Part shown: piece after piece, positions 25,694-37,193 of the stretch | Position numbering within the stretch: the stretch's first letter is position 1 | Layout: each line of letters opens with the position of its first letter | NCBI GenBank assembly: GCA_027623555.1 | Contig: JAQBSZ010000010.1 | Span: 1 to 64,000, forward strand | DNA length: 64,000 bases | DNA from: Pseudomonadota bacterium | GTDB lineage: Bacteria; Pseudomonadota; Gammaproteobacteria; Pseudomonadales; Pseudohongiellaceae | Reading direction: 5' to 3' | The notes under the pieces: generated by a model | What the model was told of the DNA's origin: nothing | What the model saw: the letters and a program-made list of their open reading frames with translations, nothing else | Database searches by the model: none | Program-made: the position numbers and the translations under genes

Positions 25694-28528
25694 ATGCAAG
25701 ACAATCTGATGGAAATAATGTGGAGCACCGGGCACCTTTCCGGCTCCAATGCCGAGTATGTCGAAGAGCTCTATGAGCAATTTTTAGTAGATCCTTCCTC
25801 AATACCAGATCAGTGGAAAAATTTCTTTGCATCGCTTCCCTCAAAAAGCGGGGATGGCCGGCCAGAAGTATCGCATTCCCAGATTGAAAAAGACTTCAAG
25901 GCACTCGGAAAGGTAAGTCGGTATGCGCAGGTACTAAGCAACGATGCAATCGTCAATTCTGAGCATGAAAGCAAGCAGGTTCAGGTCTTACAGCTGATCA
26001 GTTCATACCGGATCAGAGGGCACCAGAAAGCCGATCTCGATCCTCTTTCTATTATGCACCGCGAGCGAGTGCCGGATTTGGAATTGGAATTTCACGACCT
26101 TTCCCCGATCTATTTTTCGACCATTTTCCAGACTGGGTCGTTGTTTATTAGCAAAAATAAGGCGCCGCTACGAGAGATTGTCGATACGCTGGAGCGTATT
26201 TACTGCAACTCCATCGGTTATGAGTTCATGCACATCGTGAATCTCCAGGAGAAGCAATGGATTCAGCAACGCATCGAAAGCCATGATGGTTTTCCAGTAT
26301 TTGAAAATCATGTAAAGCGTCATCTCCTGGAACGCCTGGCAGCAGCCGAAGGATTGGAGAAACATCTTGATTCCAAATATCCTGGTACCAAGCGCTTCGG
26401 GTTGGAGGGATGTGAGAGTCTGATACCTGCCCTGGATGAACTGATACAGCGCGCCGGGAAATACGGTGCCAAGGAAATTGTGCTCGGCATGACGCACCGC
26501 GGGCGCCTCAACGTACTCGTTAACATTCTCGGGAAGAATCCAGCAGATCTATTCGACGAATTCGAAGGCAAGGCGATCTATACCAGTTCCGGAGATGTCA
26601 AATATCACCAGGGCTTTTCTTCCAATATCATGACAGTCGGTGGTGAGATCCACATGGCGCTGTCCTTTAACCCGTCGCATCTTGAAATTGTTGCGCCTGT
26701 CGTCGAAGGGTCGGTTCGAGCGCGTCAAGTGCGACGCAATGATCGGGAAGGGAAATTGGTACTCCCCATAATTGTGCATGGGGATGCTGCGTTTGCCGGA
26801 CAGGGCGTAGTAATGGAAACCTTTCAGATGTCCCAGACGCGCGGGTACTCAACTGGGGGCACGGTGCACATCATTGTCAACAATCAGGTTGGCTTTACCA
26901 CCAGCAGGCAAGACGATGCTCGTTCAACCGAATACTGTACTGACGTGGCGAAGATGGTGCAGGCGCCAATTTTTCATGTGAATGCCGATGATCCCGAGGC
27001 CGTCTTGTTTGTCACACAGCTGGCGCTGGATTTTCGTTACCAGTTCAAGAAAGATGTAGTCATCGACCTGGTTTGCTATCGACGTCGGGGTCACAATGAA
27101 ACCGATGAGCCTTCCATGACCCAACCGCTGATGTACGCGGTAATCAAAGCACATAAATCAACCCATGTGCTATACGCTGAGAAACTCGCTGGCGAGAATC
27201 TGGTAACAATCGATGAGGCCGCCACAATCAGCCGTAACTACCGGGCGGAGCTGGATGCTGGACAGCATGTCGTAAAAAGCCTGGTCAAAGAACCTTCGGT
27301 GGAATTGTTCGTCGACTGGAGCCCTTACCTAGGGCATGACTGGAGCCCACACTTCAATACTTCGATGCCTCTGGTAAATCTACGGGCGCTGGCAAAGAAA
27401 CTGGTGGAGATGCCCAATGGCTTCGCAATGCAGCGCCAGGTTAAGAAAGTATTTACCGACAGAGCAACGATGGCCAGTGGTGATATGCCGGTCGACTGGG
27501 GATTCGCTGAAACGCTTGCCTATGCCACGATCCTCACAAGCGGCAACAAGGTACGAATTACCGGTCAAGATGTGGGACGCGGCACCTTTACTCACCGGCA
27601 CGCAATTGTATATGACCAGAAGACAGGCGATGCGCACATACCGCTACAGCAGTTAGAAAAAAATCAAGGATCGTTTACCATTTATGATTCGCTTCTGTCG
27701 GAGGCAGCCGTTCTAGCGTTCGAGTATGGCTATGCGACAACCACACCGAATGCCTTGATCATATGGGAAGCGCAGTTTGGAGACTTTGCAAATTCAGCGC
27801 AGGTCGTCATCGATCAATTCATCGCCAGCGGTGAACACAAGTGGCAGCGACTTTGCGGTCTAACGCTCTTTCTGCCTCATGGCTATGAAGGGCAGGGACC
27901 GGAACACTCTTCCGCCCGCCTGGAAAGATTTCTGCAGCTCTGTGCTGAACACAATATCCAGGTTTGTCTGCCGACAACATCGGCACAAGTTTTTCACATG
28001 CTTCGCAAGCAGGTGTTATGTCCAGTGCGAAAACCGTTGATTGTAATGTCGCCGAAGAGTCTGTTGAGACATAAAGAAGCTGCGTCTTCATTGCAAGAGT
28101 TAGCCGAGGGCAGTTTTCAGGTGATTATCAATGAGACCGATAATCTCGATCACCAGACAATCAAGAAGATTATCATCTGTAGCGGTAAAGTGTATTACGA
28201 CCTTAGAGAAGAACGGCGTGCAAGAGAAATAAAAGACACAGTTATCATTCGCCTGGAGCAACTCTATCCGTTTCCGCAGGATGATTTTCAAGCCTGCATG
28301 CTCCAGTACAAAAACGTTGAGAAAATAATCTGGTGTCAGGAAGAACCGATGAACCAGGGTGCCTGGTATTCCAGTCAGCACCACATTCGGCGCACGCTGC
28401 ATGAACATTATCCCGAAATCTGGCTGGAATACGCCGGGCGTGAAGCCTCAGCGGCAGCAGCGGCGGGATATCCAGCTCTACACCTGCGCCAGCAACATCA
28501 ATTTATCGATGAGGCCCTCAGCTTATAA
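25694..28528 (+). CDS. sucA: 2-oxoglutarate dehydrogenase E1 component
   Basis: 944 residues, thiamine-diphosphate-dependent decarboxylase of the 2-oxoglutarate dehydrogenase complex. Landmarks are the N-terminal SGSNAEYVEELYEQFL, GMTHRGRLNVLVNILGK, the ThDP site GDAAFAGQGVVMETFQMSQ with HIIVNNQVGFTTS, RRGHNETDEPSMTQPLMY, and the transketolase-like domain with HSSARLERFLQLC. The stop codon lies within the first unit of an 18-bp tandem repeat that continues downstream. Confidence 0.97.
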   Translation: MQDNLMEIMWSTGHLSGSNAEYVEELYEQFLVDPSSIPDQWKNFFASLPSKSGDGRPEVSHSQIEKDFKALGKVSRYAQVLSNDAIVNSEHESKQVQVLQLISSYRIRGHQKADLDPLSIMHRERVPDLELEFHDLSPIYFSTIFQTGSLFISKNKAPLREIVDTLERIYCNSIGYEFMHIVNLQEKQWIQQRIESHDGFPVFENHVKRHLLERLAAAEGLEKHLDSKYPGTKRFGLEGCESLIPALDELIQRAGKYGAKEIVLGMTHRGRLNVLVNILGKNPADLFDEFEGKAIYTSSGDVKYHQGFSSNIMTVGGEIHMALSFNPSHLEIVAPVVEGSVRARQVRRNDREGKLVLPIIVHGDAAFAGQGVVMETFQMSQTRGYSTGGTVHIIVNNQVGFTTSRQDDARSTEYCTDVAKMVQAPIFHVNADDPEAVLFVTQLALDFRYQFKKDVVIDLVCYRRRGHNETDEPSMTQPLMYAVIKAHKSTHVLYAEKLAGENLVTIDEAATISRNYRAELDAGQHVVKSLVKEPSVELFVDWSPYLGHDWSPHFNTSMPLVNLRALAKKLVEMPNGFAMQRQVKKVFTDRATMASGDMPVDWGFAETLAYATILTSGNKVRITGQDVGRGTFTHRHAIVYDQKTGDAHIPLQQLEKNQGSFTIYDSLLSEAAVLAFEYGYATTTPNALIIWEAQFGDFANSAQVVIDQFIASGEHKWQRLCGLTLFLPHGYEGQGPEHSSARLERFLQLCAEHNIQVCLPTTSAQVFHMLRKQVLCPVRKPLIVMSPKSLLRHKEAASSLQELAEGSFQVIINETDNLDHQTIKKIIICSGKVYYDLREERRAREIKDTVIIRLEQLYPFPQDDFQACMLQYKNVEKIIWCQEEPMNQGAWYSSQHHIRRTLHEHYPEIWLEYAGREASAAAAAGYPALHLRQQHQFIDEALSL

Positions 28529-28586
28529 AGAGCCTTCAACTTGTAAAGAGCCTTCAGCTTGTAAAGAGCCTTCAGCTTGTAAAGAG
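28515..28586 (+). repeat. 18-bp tandem repeat, four units, overlapping the sucA stop
   Basis: Units at 28515-28532, 28533-28550, 28551-28568 and 28569-28586 follow the consensus CCTTCAGCTTGTAAAGAG. The last two are identical. The first carries the sucA stop codon, and each unit contains TAA in the same frame. It lies in the 193-bp gap before sucB. Copies most likely arose by slippage from the 3' end of sucA; no folding into a strong hairpin is obvious. Confidence 0.9.
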
Positions 28587-28721
28587 TCGTCAACAAACTG
28601 AGAGCAGCACACTCAAGCAATTGGAAGCCCTCAACGCAACACATGAGTTTGATTTGCAAAGAGAAAAATAGACTAGAGCTGGCAGACAAAGTTGGTTTCA
28701 GGAAAGACAGCAGGATAAATC

Positions 28722-30020
28722 ATGACAATCGAAATTAAAGCGCCGACGTTACCCGAATCAGTTCCAGATGGAACGATTGCGACCTGGTACAAGAAAATTG
28801 GTGATCCGGTAAAAATGGATGAACTCCTCGTGGATATCGAGACAGACAAAGTGGTCATTGAAGTTGTGTCTCCGACGGACGGAACCCTGAAAGATATTTT
28901 GAAAGTTGCCGGAGACATCATCGTTAGCAATGAAGCGATAGGAAGCCTTGAACCCGGCAATGCGCCAGCGGCAGAAGCGCCAGGCACAGCGACAAGTGGC
29001 AGCACCGCAGCGGATGCCGCGGAGAGAGATGTTAAAGAGGAGGCAACTACCAGCGCAGCGATGCTTAGTCCAGCTGCGAAAAAATTGATCGAAGAAAATC
29101 AGTTGCAGGCTACGGCAATAACTGGAACGGGAAAAGATGGGCGAGTTACCAAAGAAGATGTGTTGAAACTGATCGAGACGCCGACTGCAAAAATCAGCAC
29201 AACATCAGCACTGGCGGATGCTCCACTCAGCGGTTCCGCAGAAAGTCCCGCCCAAGGATTCGCAGCAGGTTCCACCGAAGATTCTACCGAAGGTTTCACT
29301 GAAGGTTCCACCGAAGGACGTATAGAAGAACGAGTTCCAATGAGCAGGTTGCGGGCCAAGGTTGCCGAAAGATTGTTACAGGCTACCCAGTCCACAGCAA
29401 TGCTAACTACATTTAATGAAGTCAACATGGAAGCCGTGATTACTATACGCAATAAGTATAAGGAAGAGTTTGAAAAAGCCCACGACGGTGTGCGTCTTGG
29501 GTTTATGTCATTCTTCGTCCGCGCCTGTACTGAAGCCTTGAAGCGTTATCCGGCCGTGAATGCGTCAATCGATGGCAATGACGTTGTCTATCATGGCTAT
29601 CAGGACATCGGTGTCGCTGTCTCATCCCCTCGAGGCCTTGTAGTCCCGGTACTTCGAAATGCAGACAACATGGGATTGGCACAAATTGAGAAAGAAATTC
29701 GAGCCTATTCAGAGAAGGCCCGAGACGGCAACCTCGCCATCGAAGACATGACTGGAGGTACCTTTACTATCTCTAACGGTGGCGTATTCGGCTCCCTGTT
29801 ATCCACTCCCATATTGAATCCACCGCAAACTGCTATCCTGGGAATGCACAAGATCCAGGATCGCCCGATGGCTGTGGAGGGAGAGTTGAAAATCCTACCA
29901 ATGATGTACCTGGCCCTTTCTTATGATCATCGAATGATTGATGGCAAAGAAGCCGTGCAATTCCTGGTGGCGATTAAAGAACTTCTAGAAGACCCGACAC
30001 GACTGATTCTGGAAATCTGA
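28722..30020 (+). CDS. sucB: Dihydrolipoyl succinyltransferase (E2 of 2-oxoglutarate dehydrogenase)
   Basis: 432 residues. The lipoyl domain holds the modified Lys43 in [12 protein letters not shown] peripheral subunit-binding domain is at about 105-145 ([14 protein letters not shown] ... [15 protein letters not shown]). The catalytic core ends with [13 protein letters not shown], where His403 and Asp407 are the active-site pair. Between the E3-binding and catalytic domains the linker contains repeated S/F-T-E-G units (about residues 183-202) encoded by short DNA repeats. It transfers succinyl groups to CoA. Confidence 0.96.
   Translation: MTIEIKAPTLPESVPDGTIATWYKKIGDPVKMDELLVDIETDKVVIEVVSPTDGTLKDILKVAGDIIVSNEAIGSLEPGNAPAAEAPGTATSGSTAADAAERDVKEEATTSAAMLSPAAKKLIEENQLQATAITGTGKDGRVTKEDVLKLIETPTAKISTTSALADAPLSGSAESPAQGFAAGSTEDSTEGFTEGSTEGRIEERVPMSRLRAKVAERLLQATQSTAMLTTFNEVNMEAVITIRNKYKEEFEKAHDGVRLGFMSFFVRACTEALKRYPAVNASIDGNDVVYHGYQDIGVAVSSPRGLVVPVLRNADNMGLAQIEKEIRAYSEKARDGNLAIEDMTGGTFTISNGGVFGSLLSTPILNPPQTAILGMHKIQDRPMAVEGELKILPMMYLALSYDHRMIDGKEAVQFLVAIKELLEDPTRLILEI
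29265..29322 (+). repeat. Short coding repeats in the SucB linker
   Basis: Variants of GGTTCCACCGAAG / GATTCTACCGAAG / GGTTTCACTGAAG / GGTTCCACCGAAG follow one another with a 12- to 15-nt period and encode [17 protein letters not shown]. They lie in the flexible linker, where length changes are tolerated. Confidence 0.7.
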
Positions 30021-30025
30021 GTTAA

Positions 30026-31495
<1,470 letters not shown>

Positions 31496-31546
31496 AGTCC
31501 ACTGCCGGGTCAGCCCGCCGAAAGAGTAGACACCGATGGAGTTCGA

Positions 31547-32716
31547 ATGAATTTACATGAATATCAGGCAAAGCAGCTGTTTGCCGAATATGGATTGCCA
31601 GTATCAAAAGGCATTGCAGCGGATACGGCGGAACAGGCTGCCGCTGCCACACGAGAAATAGGTGGTGATAGATGGGTCGTCAAGGCTCAGGTACATGCCG
31701 GAGGTCGGGGGAAGGCTGGGGGCGTTAAGCTAGTCGACAGTGCCGACGAAGCCGCCGCTTTCGCAGAGCAGTGGTTGGGTAAAAACCTGGTTACCTACCA
31801 AACCGATGCAGGTGGGCAACCCGTATCGAAGATCCTGGTAGAGGCTTGTACTGATATTGCGCAGGAACTCTACCTGGGTGCAGTGGTAGATCGTTCGACT
31901 CGGCGCATCGTCTTCATGGCTTCCACTGAAGGGGGAGTAGAAATTGAAAAGGTCGCCGAACAGACTCCCGAGAAAATTCTCAAGACCAGCATCGATCCAC
32001 TGACAGGTCCGCAACCCTTCCAGGCAAGAGACCTGGCATTTCGACTGGGGCTGGAGGGCGACCAAATCAAGCAATTCACCGCCTTGTTTCTGGGGTTGGC
32101 CCGTTTATTTCAGAATCTGGACCTTGCATTGCTCGAGATAAACCCGCTGGTAATAACCGCTGCAGGCAATCTGCATTGCCTGGATGGCAAGATCAATATC
32201 GATGGAAATGCCCTTTATCGTCAGCCCGGGCTCCGGGACATGCATGACCCCAGCCAGGACGATGAGCGCGAAGCACAGGCGGCGCAGTGGGACCTGAACT
32301 ATGTGGCACTGGACGGCAACATCGGCTGCATGGTCAATGGCGCCGGCCTGGCGATGGGAACAATGGATATCGTGCAGTTATATGGCGGAAGTCCGGCTAA
32401 TTTTCTCGATGTCGGCGGCGGAGCCACCAAGGAGCGGGTCACCGAGGCATTCAAGATTATTCTCTCAGATGAAAATGTTGCCGCAGTGCTGGTGAATATT
32501 TTTGGAGGGATTGTGCGCTGTGACCTGATCGCCGAAGGGATAATCGGCGCGGTTGAAGAAGTCGGTGTCAAGGTGCCAGTTGTTGTGCGCCTGGAAGGCA
32601 ATAACGCTGAATTAGGGCGTGAAGTGCTGAAGAAGAGCGGGTATAACATCATCGCAGCAACCAGCCTGGCCGATGCCGCCGAGAAAGCAGTGAGAGCAGC
32701 GGGAGGCGCACAATGA
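31547..32716 (+). CDS. sucC: Succinyl-CoA synthetase beta subunit
   Basis: 389 residues, with GGAG shortly before the ATG. The ATP-grasp part is [19 protein letters not shown] and [19 protein letters not shown]. The C-terminal CoA-ligase part includes [20 protein letters not shown] and [16 protein letters not shown]. It makes ATP or GTP from succinyl-CoA together with SucD. Its stop overlaps the sucD start (ATGA). Confidence 0.97.
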   Translation: MNLHEYQAKQLFAEYGLPVSKGIAADTAEQAAAATREIGGDRWVVKAQVHAGGRGKAGGVKLVDSADEAAAFAEQWLGKNLVTYQTDAGGQPVSKILVEACTDIAQELYLGAVVDRSTRRIVFMASTEGGVEIEKVAEQTPEKILKTSIDPLTGPQPFQARDLAFRLGLEGDQIKQFTALFLGLARLFQNLDLALLEINPLVITAAGNLHCLDGKINIDGNALYRQPGLRDMHDPSQDDEREAQAAQWDLNYVALDGNIGCMVNGAGLAMGTMDIVQLYGGSPANFLDVGGGATKERVTEAFKIILSDENVAAVLVNIFGGIVRCDLIAEGIIGAVEEVGVKVPVVVRLEGNNAELGREVLKKSGYNIIAATSLADAAEKAVRAAGGAQ

Positions 32717-33585
32717 GCATCCTCATCGACGGCAACACAAAGCTTATCTGTCAGGGATTTACCGGTTCACAAGGCACGTTCCATTCCGCACAGGCAATCG
32801 AATACGGCACGAAAATGGTTGGCGGTGTGACGCCAGGTAAGGGGGGCCAGACCCATTTAGGGCTGCCTGTATACAACACGGTCCAGCAAGCCTTCGATGA
32901 GACAGGCGCCGATGCTTCTGTTATCTATGTGCCAGCGCCATTCTGTAAAGACTCGATTCTGGAGGCCGCCGCGGCAGGTATTAAGCTGATAGTGTGCATC
33001 ACTGAAGGGATTCCAACCCTGGATATGCTAATTGCCAAGGAAAAATGCGATCAGTTGGGAATTCGCCTGATCGGCCCGAATTGTCCTGGCGTGATTACTC
33101 CGGGACAGTGCAAGATTGGCATCATGCCCGGCCATATCCACCTGCCCGGGAAGGTGGGAATCGTGTCCCGTTCCGGCACCTTGACCTATGAAGCGGTGAA
33201 ACAGACCACGGACCATGGTTACGGCCAATCTTCCTGTGTGGGAATCGGCGGTGATCCGATTCCGGGCTCGAATTTCATCGATATTCTCGGCATGTTTGAA
33301 GCCGACCCGCAGAGTGAGGCGATCGTTATGATTGGCGAAATCGGCGGAACTGCTGAAGAAGAAGCGGCGGCGTTTATTAAAGCCAATGTCTCCAAACCCG
33401 TCGTAGCCTACATTGCCGGTGTTACAGCACCGCCAGGAAAGCGGATGGGTCATGCTGGCGCGATAATATCTGGAGGCAAGGGTACAGCCGAAGAGAAATT
33501 TGCAGCACTACAAGACGCTGGAGTAAAAACCGTACGCAGTCTGGCTGAAATTGGCTCCGCACTGGCAGAAATTACCGGATGGTAA
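32713..33585 (+). CDS. sucD: Succinyl-CoA synthetase alpha subunit
   Basis: 290 residues. CoA-binding domain motifs are [19 protein letters not shown] and [20 protein letters not shown]. The phosphorylated His lies in [20 protein letters not shown]. It is the last gene of the sdh-suc unit, followed by a hairpin at 33606-33625. Confidence 0.97.
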   Translation: MSILIDGNTKLICQGFTGSQGTFHSAQAIEYGTKMVGGVTPGKGGQTHLGLPVYNTVQQAFDETGADASVIYVPAPFCKDSILEAAAAGIKLIVCITEGIPTLDMLIAKEKCDQLGIRLIGPNCPGVITPGQCKIGIMPGHIHLPGKVGIVSRSGTLTYEAVKQTTDHGYGQSSCVGIGGDPIPGSNFIDILGMFEADPQSEAIVMIGEIGGTAEEEAAAFIKANVSKPVVAYIAGVTAPPGKRMGHAGAIISGGKGTAEEKFAALQDAGVKTVRSLAEIGSALAEITGW

Positions 33586-33605
33586 AGGAGATTTTGCACG
33601 GTTCT

Positions 33606-33625
33606 GCCAGACTTGAGAGTCTGGC
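33606..33625. terminator. Hairpin after sucD (weak terminator or attenuator candidate)
   Basis: GCCAGACT-TGAG-AGTCTGGC is a perfect 8-bp stem with a 4-nt loop, 21 nt after the sucD stop. It is followed by tacagg rather than a T run, so it is not a classic intrinsic terminator. It may stabilise the 3' end of the transcript. Confidence 0.45.
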
Positions 33626-34009
33626 TACAGGTACGAACTTTTGCAGGGCAAAAGGTTCTAAATACTGAAGGTAGTATGATAGTCTTAGCCGCAAATTCGG
33701 CTTGAAACACTGAATTTTAGGGACTATTTGGCTGTTGGCATGATTCCAATCGGCCGGCTGGATAAGAGGGTTACCAAGGTTCTCATTTTGCAATAAATTG
33801 AGTAGATCGGTAACTCTTGTTCGGCTTTTTTCAGGGAAAACTGTCGACTTCAAGTGATCAGAAAGATCAAGGAATACTTGGGCAGTTTGAGGAAGGGACA
33901 AGACAGAAAAATAAATGTTTTCGCGTCTAATTACTAACGGCTAGCGCAAGCGCCTTTTAATAAACCCAGTAATTGGACCTGATTTTGTTAATAAGAAATA
34001 GGATGGCAC
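33626..34009. other. Gene-free stretch before the TonB2 operon
   Basis: 384 bp without a supported gene; minus-strand open frames here are short and look random. The last 60 bases are AT-rich and probably hold the promoter of the TonB2 operon. The only pair I could suggest, TTGGAC at 33973-33978 with AAATAG 17 nt further on, is weak. GGATGG precedes the ATG at 34010. Confidence 0.4.
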
Positions 34010-34813
34010 ATGAATAACCGTCGAATTACCAAGGTGAGTATTTCAGTTCTAGCAGTACTCATGTCGTGCTTCTCAGGTGTAGCTCAGGCTGCGGAAATTC
34101 TCGTAGATAGCCGCATTTTAGATCAAGCAATGAGTGCAATTGGGACAAAGTACACCGCCTCAGCTCGAGCGCAGGAAGAAATTTCACGACTTGCAAACCA
34201 GGCCAGCACTACCTACGAAGAATTCAAACGAGCGAATGACGCTCTCGAAGGATTGCTGGTGTACAACGCCGGCCTTCGCAAGCAAATCAACGCGCAAGAG
34301 CAGCAAATAGCCACTCTCGATGAATCCATCGCAGGGGTTGAAGAGGTAACCCGCGAAATTCCACTCTTGATGGAAAAAATGCTTTCCAGTATCGAGCAAT
34401 TCATTGAACTGGATTACCCGTTCCATAGTGATGAACGGCGCAACCGGATTCAGTTTGCAAGAAACGCCATCGATAATCCTGACGTATCGATCGCAGAGAA
34501 GTTTCGTCAAGTACTGGTGATGTATCAGACTGAAACTGCCTATGGCCGAACCTATGAAACCTATCCAGATACCATCACCTTAAATGGCGCTGACCGGGAT
34601 GTGAATATGGCCCGCATTGGAAGAGTGGCCCTCATGTATCAAACTACCGACAGACAGGTAACAGGGGCATGGGACAGCAATTCTCGACAATGGGTCGAGC
34701 TTCCTGCCGGGGACTACCGCCAGGAAGTACAGCAAGCGATACGGGTAGTATCGAATCTGGAGGCTCCAACTATCCTCCACCTGCCAGTTTCAGCGCCGGA
34801 GGCAGTACAGTGA
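34010..34813 (+). CDS. DUF3450 family periplasmic protein of the TonB2 cluster
   Basis: 267 residues. The signal peptide covers about residues 1-27 (ends GVAQA-AEI). The body is largely coiled-coil (RAQEEISRLANQASTTYEEF; LRKQINAQEQQIATLDESI). The C-terminal conserved part is YGRTYETYPDTITLNG and VALMYQTTDRQVTGAW, which defines DUF3450. These proteins are found in the TonB2 operon ahead of the TtpC-like protein and are thought to act with it in the periplasm. Its stop overlaps the start of the next gene. Confidence 0.85.
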   Translation: MNNRRITKVSISVLAVLMSCFSGVAQAAEILVDSRILDQAMSAIGTKYTASARAQEEISRLANQASTTYEEFKRANDALEGLLVYNAGLRKQINAQEQQIATLDESIAGVEEVTREIPLLMEKMLSSIEQFIELDYPFHSDERRNRIQFARNAIDNPDVSIAEKFRQVLVMYQTETAYGRTYETYPDTITLNGADRDVNMARIGRVALMYQTTDRQVTGAWDSNSRQWVELPAGDYRQEVQQAIRVVSNLEAPTILHLPVSAPEAVQ

Positions 34814-36198
34814 AAAATTTAATTAAAACGACAAGCCTTGTCACGGCCACCCTGCTACTTGCAAACTCCACGCAAGTCTTTGCGCAAGCGACTTCTTTAA
34901 GCGATCTTCTCAATTTGGTAGAGAACGACCGGGTTGCCGAATCGGCTGAATATCAGCAAAGAGTTCAAGAGTTCGAGCAAAATGCCAATCGACAACAGCA
35001 AATTCTGGATACCACCAATTCTCGAATTACCGAGCAGGAAACTGAGCAACAACGGCTCAGTGATGCGTTCGAGGCGAACGAAATCATCATCGCTGACAAA
35101 CGCACGATCCTTCGCGATCGTCGCGGTGATTTGAATGAACTGTTCGGTACTCTCCAGGGTGTTGCAGGTGACTTCCTCAGCAATTTTCAGAACTCATTGA
35201 TCAGCGCCCAGTACCCCGGTCGTTCCGATCAACTCAGTAGAATCATCGAAAGAGCTGGCAGCACAATCGAGCAGCTTAATATCTCCGAGATGGAGCGCTT
35301 CTGGTTCTTCATGCATCAGGAAATGACTGAATCCGCACGCGTGGTAACCTATAACGGTGACGTAACACTTCCAAACGGCGATACCGCCAATCGACAGATC
35401 ACTCGAATTGGCTCATTCAACGCTGTCTCAGAAGGTGAGTACCTCAGCTACAACGGTAGTATTGGTCATCTGCAGGTGCTTCCGCGGCAGCCTGCTGCTG
35501 GTGACCTGGCAGCCGCCGCCGCGCTGCAAGGTGCCACTTCAGGGTTTTCTCGCGTGGGGATCGATCCCACTGGAGGAGTTGGCGGCCAGGTACTGGCCAA
35601 CTTGGTAAACTTTCCAACTGTCCAGGAACAGGTCATGAACAATGCGCGCACCATTGGATTCATCATCATTGGTGTGGGTATTTTTGGCATATTAATGGGC
35701 TTCTACCGGTTATTAATGCTGTCACTGACTTCAATAAAGGTTCGTTCACAACTGAAGAGCGACAAGCCTAATAAGAACAACCCACTGGGCCGAGTCCTGT
35801 TGGTTGCAGAGTCCAACCCATCTGCCGATACCGAAACCCTGGAATTGAAACTGGGCGAGGCTATCCTGCAGGAAACACCAGCACTGGAGAGTCTCCTGAC
35901 GATTATCAAGATGATCGCTACGATTGCGCCTCTAGGAGGGCTGCTTGGAACGGTCACCGGTATGATTGAAGTGTTCCAGCAGATTACCGTCTATGGTGCT
36001 GGAGACCCGACGATTATGGCCGGCGGTATCTCTTCTGCACTGATGACCACGGTACTGGGTATCGTCGTGGCAATCCCGACAATCTTCATGCATACCGTTC
36101 TGAAGGCGCGCAGCGATACGATCATTCATATCCTGGAGGAACAGGCGACCGGAATGATTGCTGACAAAGCTGAACGATTGGCTGCGAATCGAACTTAA
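34810..36198 (+). CDS. TtpC-like MotA/TolQ/ExbB-domain protein
   Basis: 462 residues starting at GTG in a GTGA overlap. It has a signal peptide (NLIKTTSLVTATLLLANSTQ, cut near VFAQ), a periplasmic coiled-coil region (about 40-110), a middle domain similar in style to DUF3450 (ARVVTYNGDVTLPNGDTANR), a membrane helix near residue 285 (TIGFIIIGVGIFGILMGF), and a C-terminal ExbB/TolQ domain with MIATIAPLGGLLGTVTGMIE. In Vibrio TtpC is essential for TonB2 function. An in-frame extension upstream overlaps the DUF3450 gene and is not used. Confidence 0.85.
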   Translation: MKNLIKTTSLVTATLLLANSTQVFAQATSLSDLLNLVENDRVAESAEYQQRVQEFEQNANRQQQILDTTNSRITEQETEQQRLSDAFEANEIIIADKRTILRDRRGDLNELFGTLQGVAGDFLSNFQNSLISAQYPGRSDQLSRIIERAGSTIEQLNISEMERFWFFMHQEMTESARVVTYNGDVTLPNGDTANRQITRIGSFNAVSEGEYLSYNGSIGHLQVLPRQPAAGDLAAAAALQGATSGFSRVGIDPTGGVGGQVLANLVNFPTVQEQVMNNARTIGFIIIGVGIFGILMGFYRLLMLSLTSIKVRSQLKSDKPNKNNPLGRVLLVAESNPSADTETLELKLGEAILQETPALESLLTIIKMIATIAPLGGLLGTVTGMIEVFQQITVYGAGDPTIMAGGISSALMTTVLGIVVAIPTIFMHTVLKARSDTIIHILEEQATGMIADKAERLAANRT

Positions 36199-36216
36199 TC
36201 CTGAAGAGGAAAGAAT

Positions 36217-36747
36217 ATGTATTTAGCATTTCTGGACATTCTGGATGCAGTGAACACGTTCATGACCCGTGGCGGGCCAGTACTTAACTATATCGCCGCG
36301 ATACTGCTGATTAAGTGGTCGTTGGTATTCGAACGAATCTGGTACCTGAATACCACGCATAAGCAAAATGTAAAAAACACATTGGCTGCCTGGAACGCGC
36401 GCTCCGACACGCAATCATGGAGCGCGCACCAGATCCGCACTATGATGATTTCCAGGATTGCCGTGGATGTTCGAAGTACACTGCCGATCATCGAAGTATT
36501 AGTCACCATCTGCCCCTTGATGGGATTGATAGGTACGGTGACGGGTATGATTAATGTGTTCTTTACTATGTCAGTTAGTGGTGGTGGAGATGCCAAGTCC
36601 ATGGCTGGTGGAGTGTCGATGGCAACCATCCCAACGATGGCTGGTATGGTTGGCGCTATTTCCGGAATCTTCATCTACAACTATCTGAAAGGCAGGGTTG
36701 ATCGTGATCTGGAATTGCTCGAAGACCACTTGCCAATATCCCACTGA
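36217..36747 (+). CDS. exbB: ExbB-like proton channel subunit (TonB2 system)
   Basis: 176 residues with three membrane helices. ExbB/TolQ motifs are PLMGLIGTVTGMINVFFTMS and GGVSMATIPTMAGMVGAISGIF. With ExbD it converts the proton gradient into movement of TonB. It lies 18 nt after the TtpC-like gene. Confidence 0.88.
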   Translation: MYLAFLDILDAVNTFMTRGGPVLNYIAAILLIKWSLVFERIWYLNTTHKQNVKNTLAAWNARSDTQSWSAHQIRTMMISRIAVDVRSTLPIIEVLVTICPLMGLIGTVTGMINVFFTMSVSGGGDAKSMAGGVSMATIPTMAGMVGAISGIFIYNYLKGRVDRDLELLEDHLPISH

Positions 36748-36782
36748 TGCTTTGAGCCCTACTAAAGTAAAAGGCAGAACTA

Positions 36783-37190
36783 ATGAAATCAGGCTTAATG
36801 AAAAAGAGGATCCAGGAAGAGGCGGGTGAGATCGATCTCACTCCGATGCTCGACGTGGTCTTTATCCTTCTTATATTTTTTATCGTGACATCAGTTTTTG
36901 TTACAGAAGCTGGTATTGATGTAACGAAGCCGGAAGCTTCTACCGTTGAGCCTACCTCAGGTGATCTGATATTGATCGCCGTAGGCCCAGGCGGGGATAT
37001 CTGGATCGACGGTGACCAGATTGACCCGCGCTTCATTCGCAATCGGTTTGAGCTACGCCTGGCGGATGCGCCCAATTCCGCGGTCATTATCCAGGCTGAT
37101 GCGAATGCGAACAATGAGCAGGTGATGCTGATACTACAAGCAGCAAGAGAAGCCAACATTGAGAACGTTTCGATTTCTGCGGAGGCATAG
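36783..37190 (+). CDS. exbD: ExbD-like subunit (TonB2 system)
   Basis: 135 residues. The single membrane helix contains the essential Asp: EIDLTPMLDVVFILLIFFIV near residue 20-38. The periplasmic domain ends VMLILQAAREANIENVSISA. It pairs with the ExbB-like protein. Confidence 0.9.
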   Translation: MKSGLMKKRIQEEAGEIDLTPMLDVVFILLIFFIVTSVFVTEAGIDVTKPEASTVEPTSGDLILIAVGPGGDIWIDGDQIDPRFIRNRFELRLADAPNSAVIIQADANANNEQVMLILQAAREANIENVSISAEA

Positions 37191-37193
37191 ACG

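Noticed and set aside
28515-28586. Possible CRISPR array
   Set aside because: Units are directly adjacent without spacers and no cas genes are in the window; it is a simple tandem repeat.
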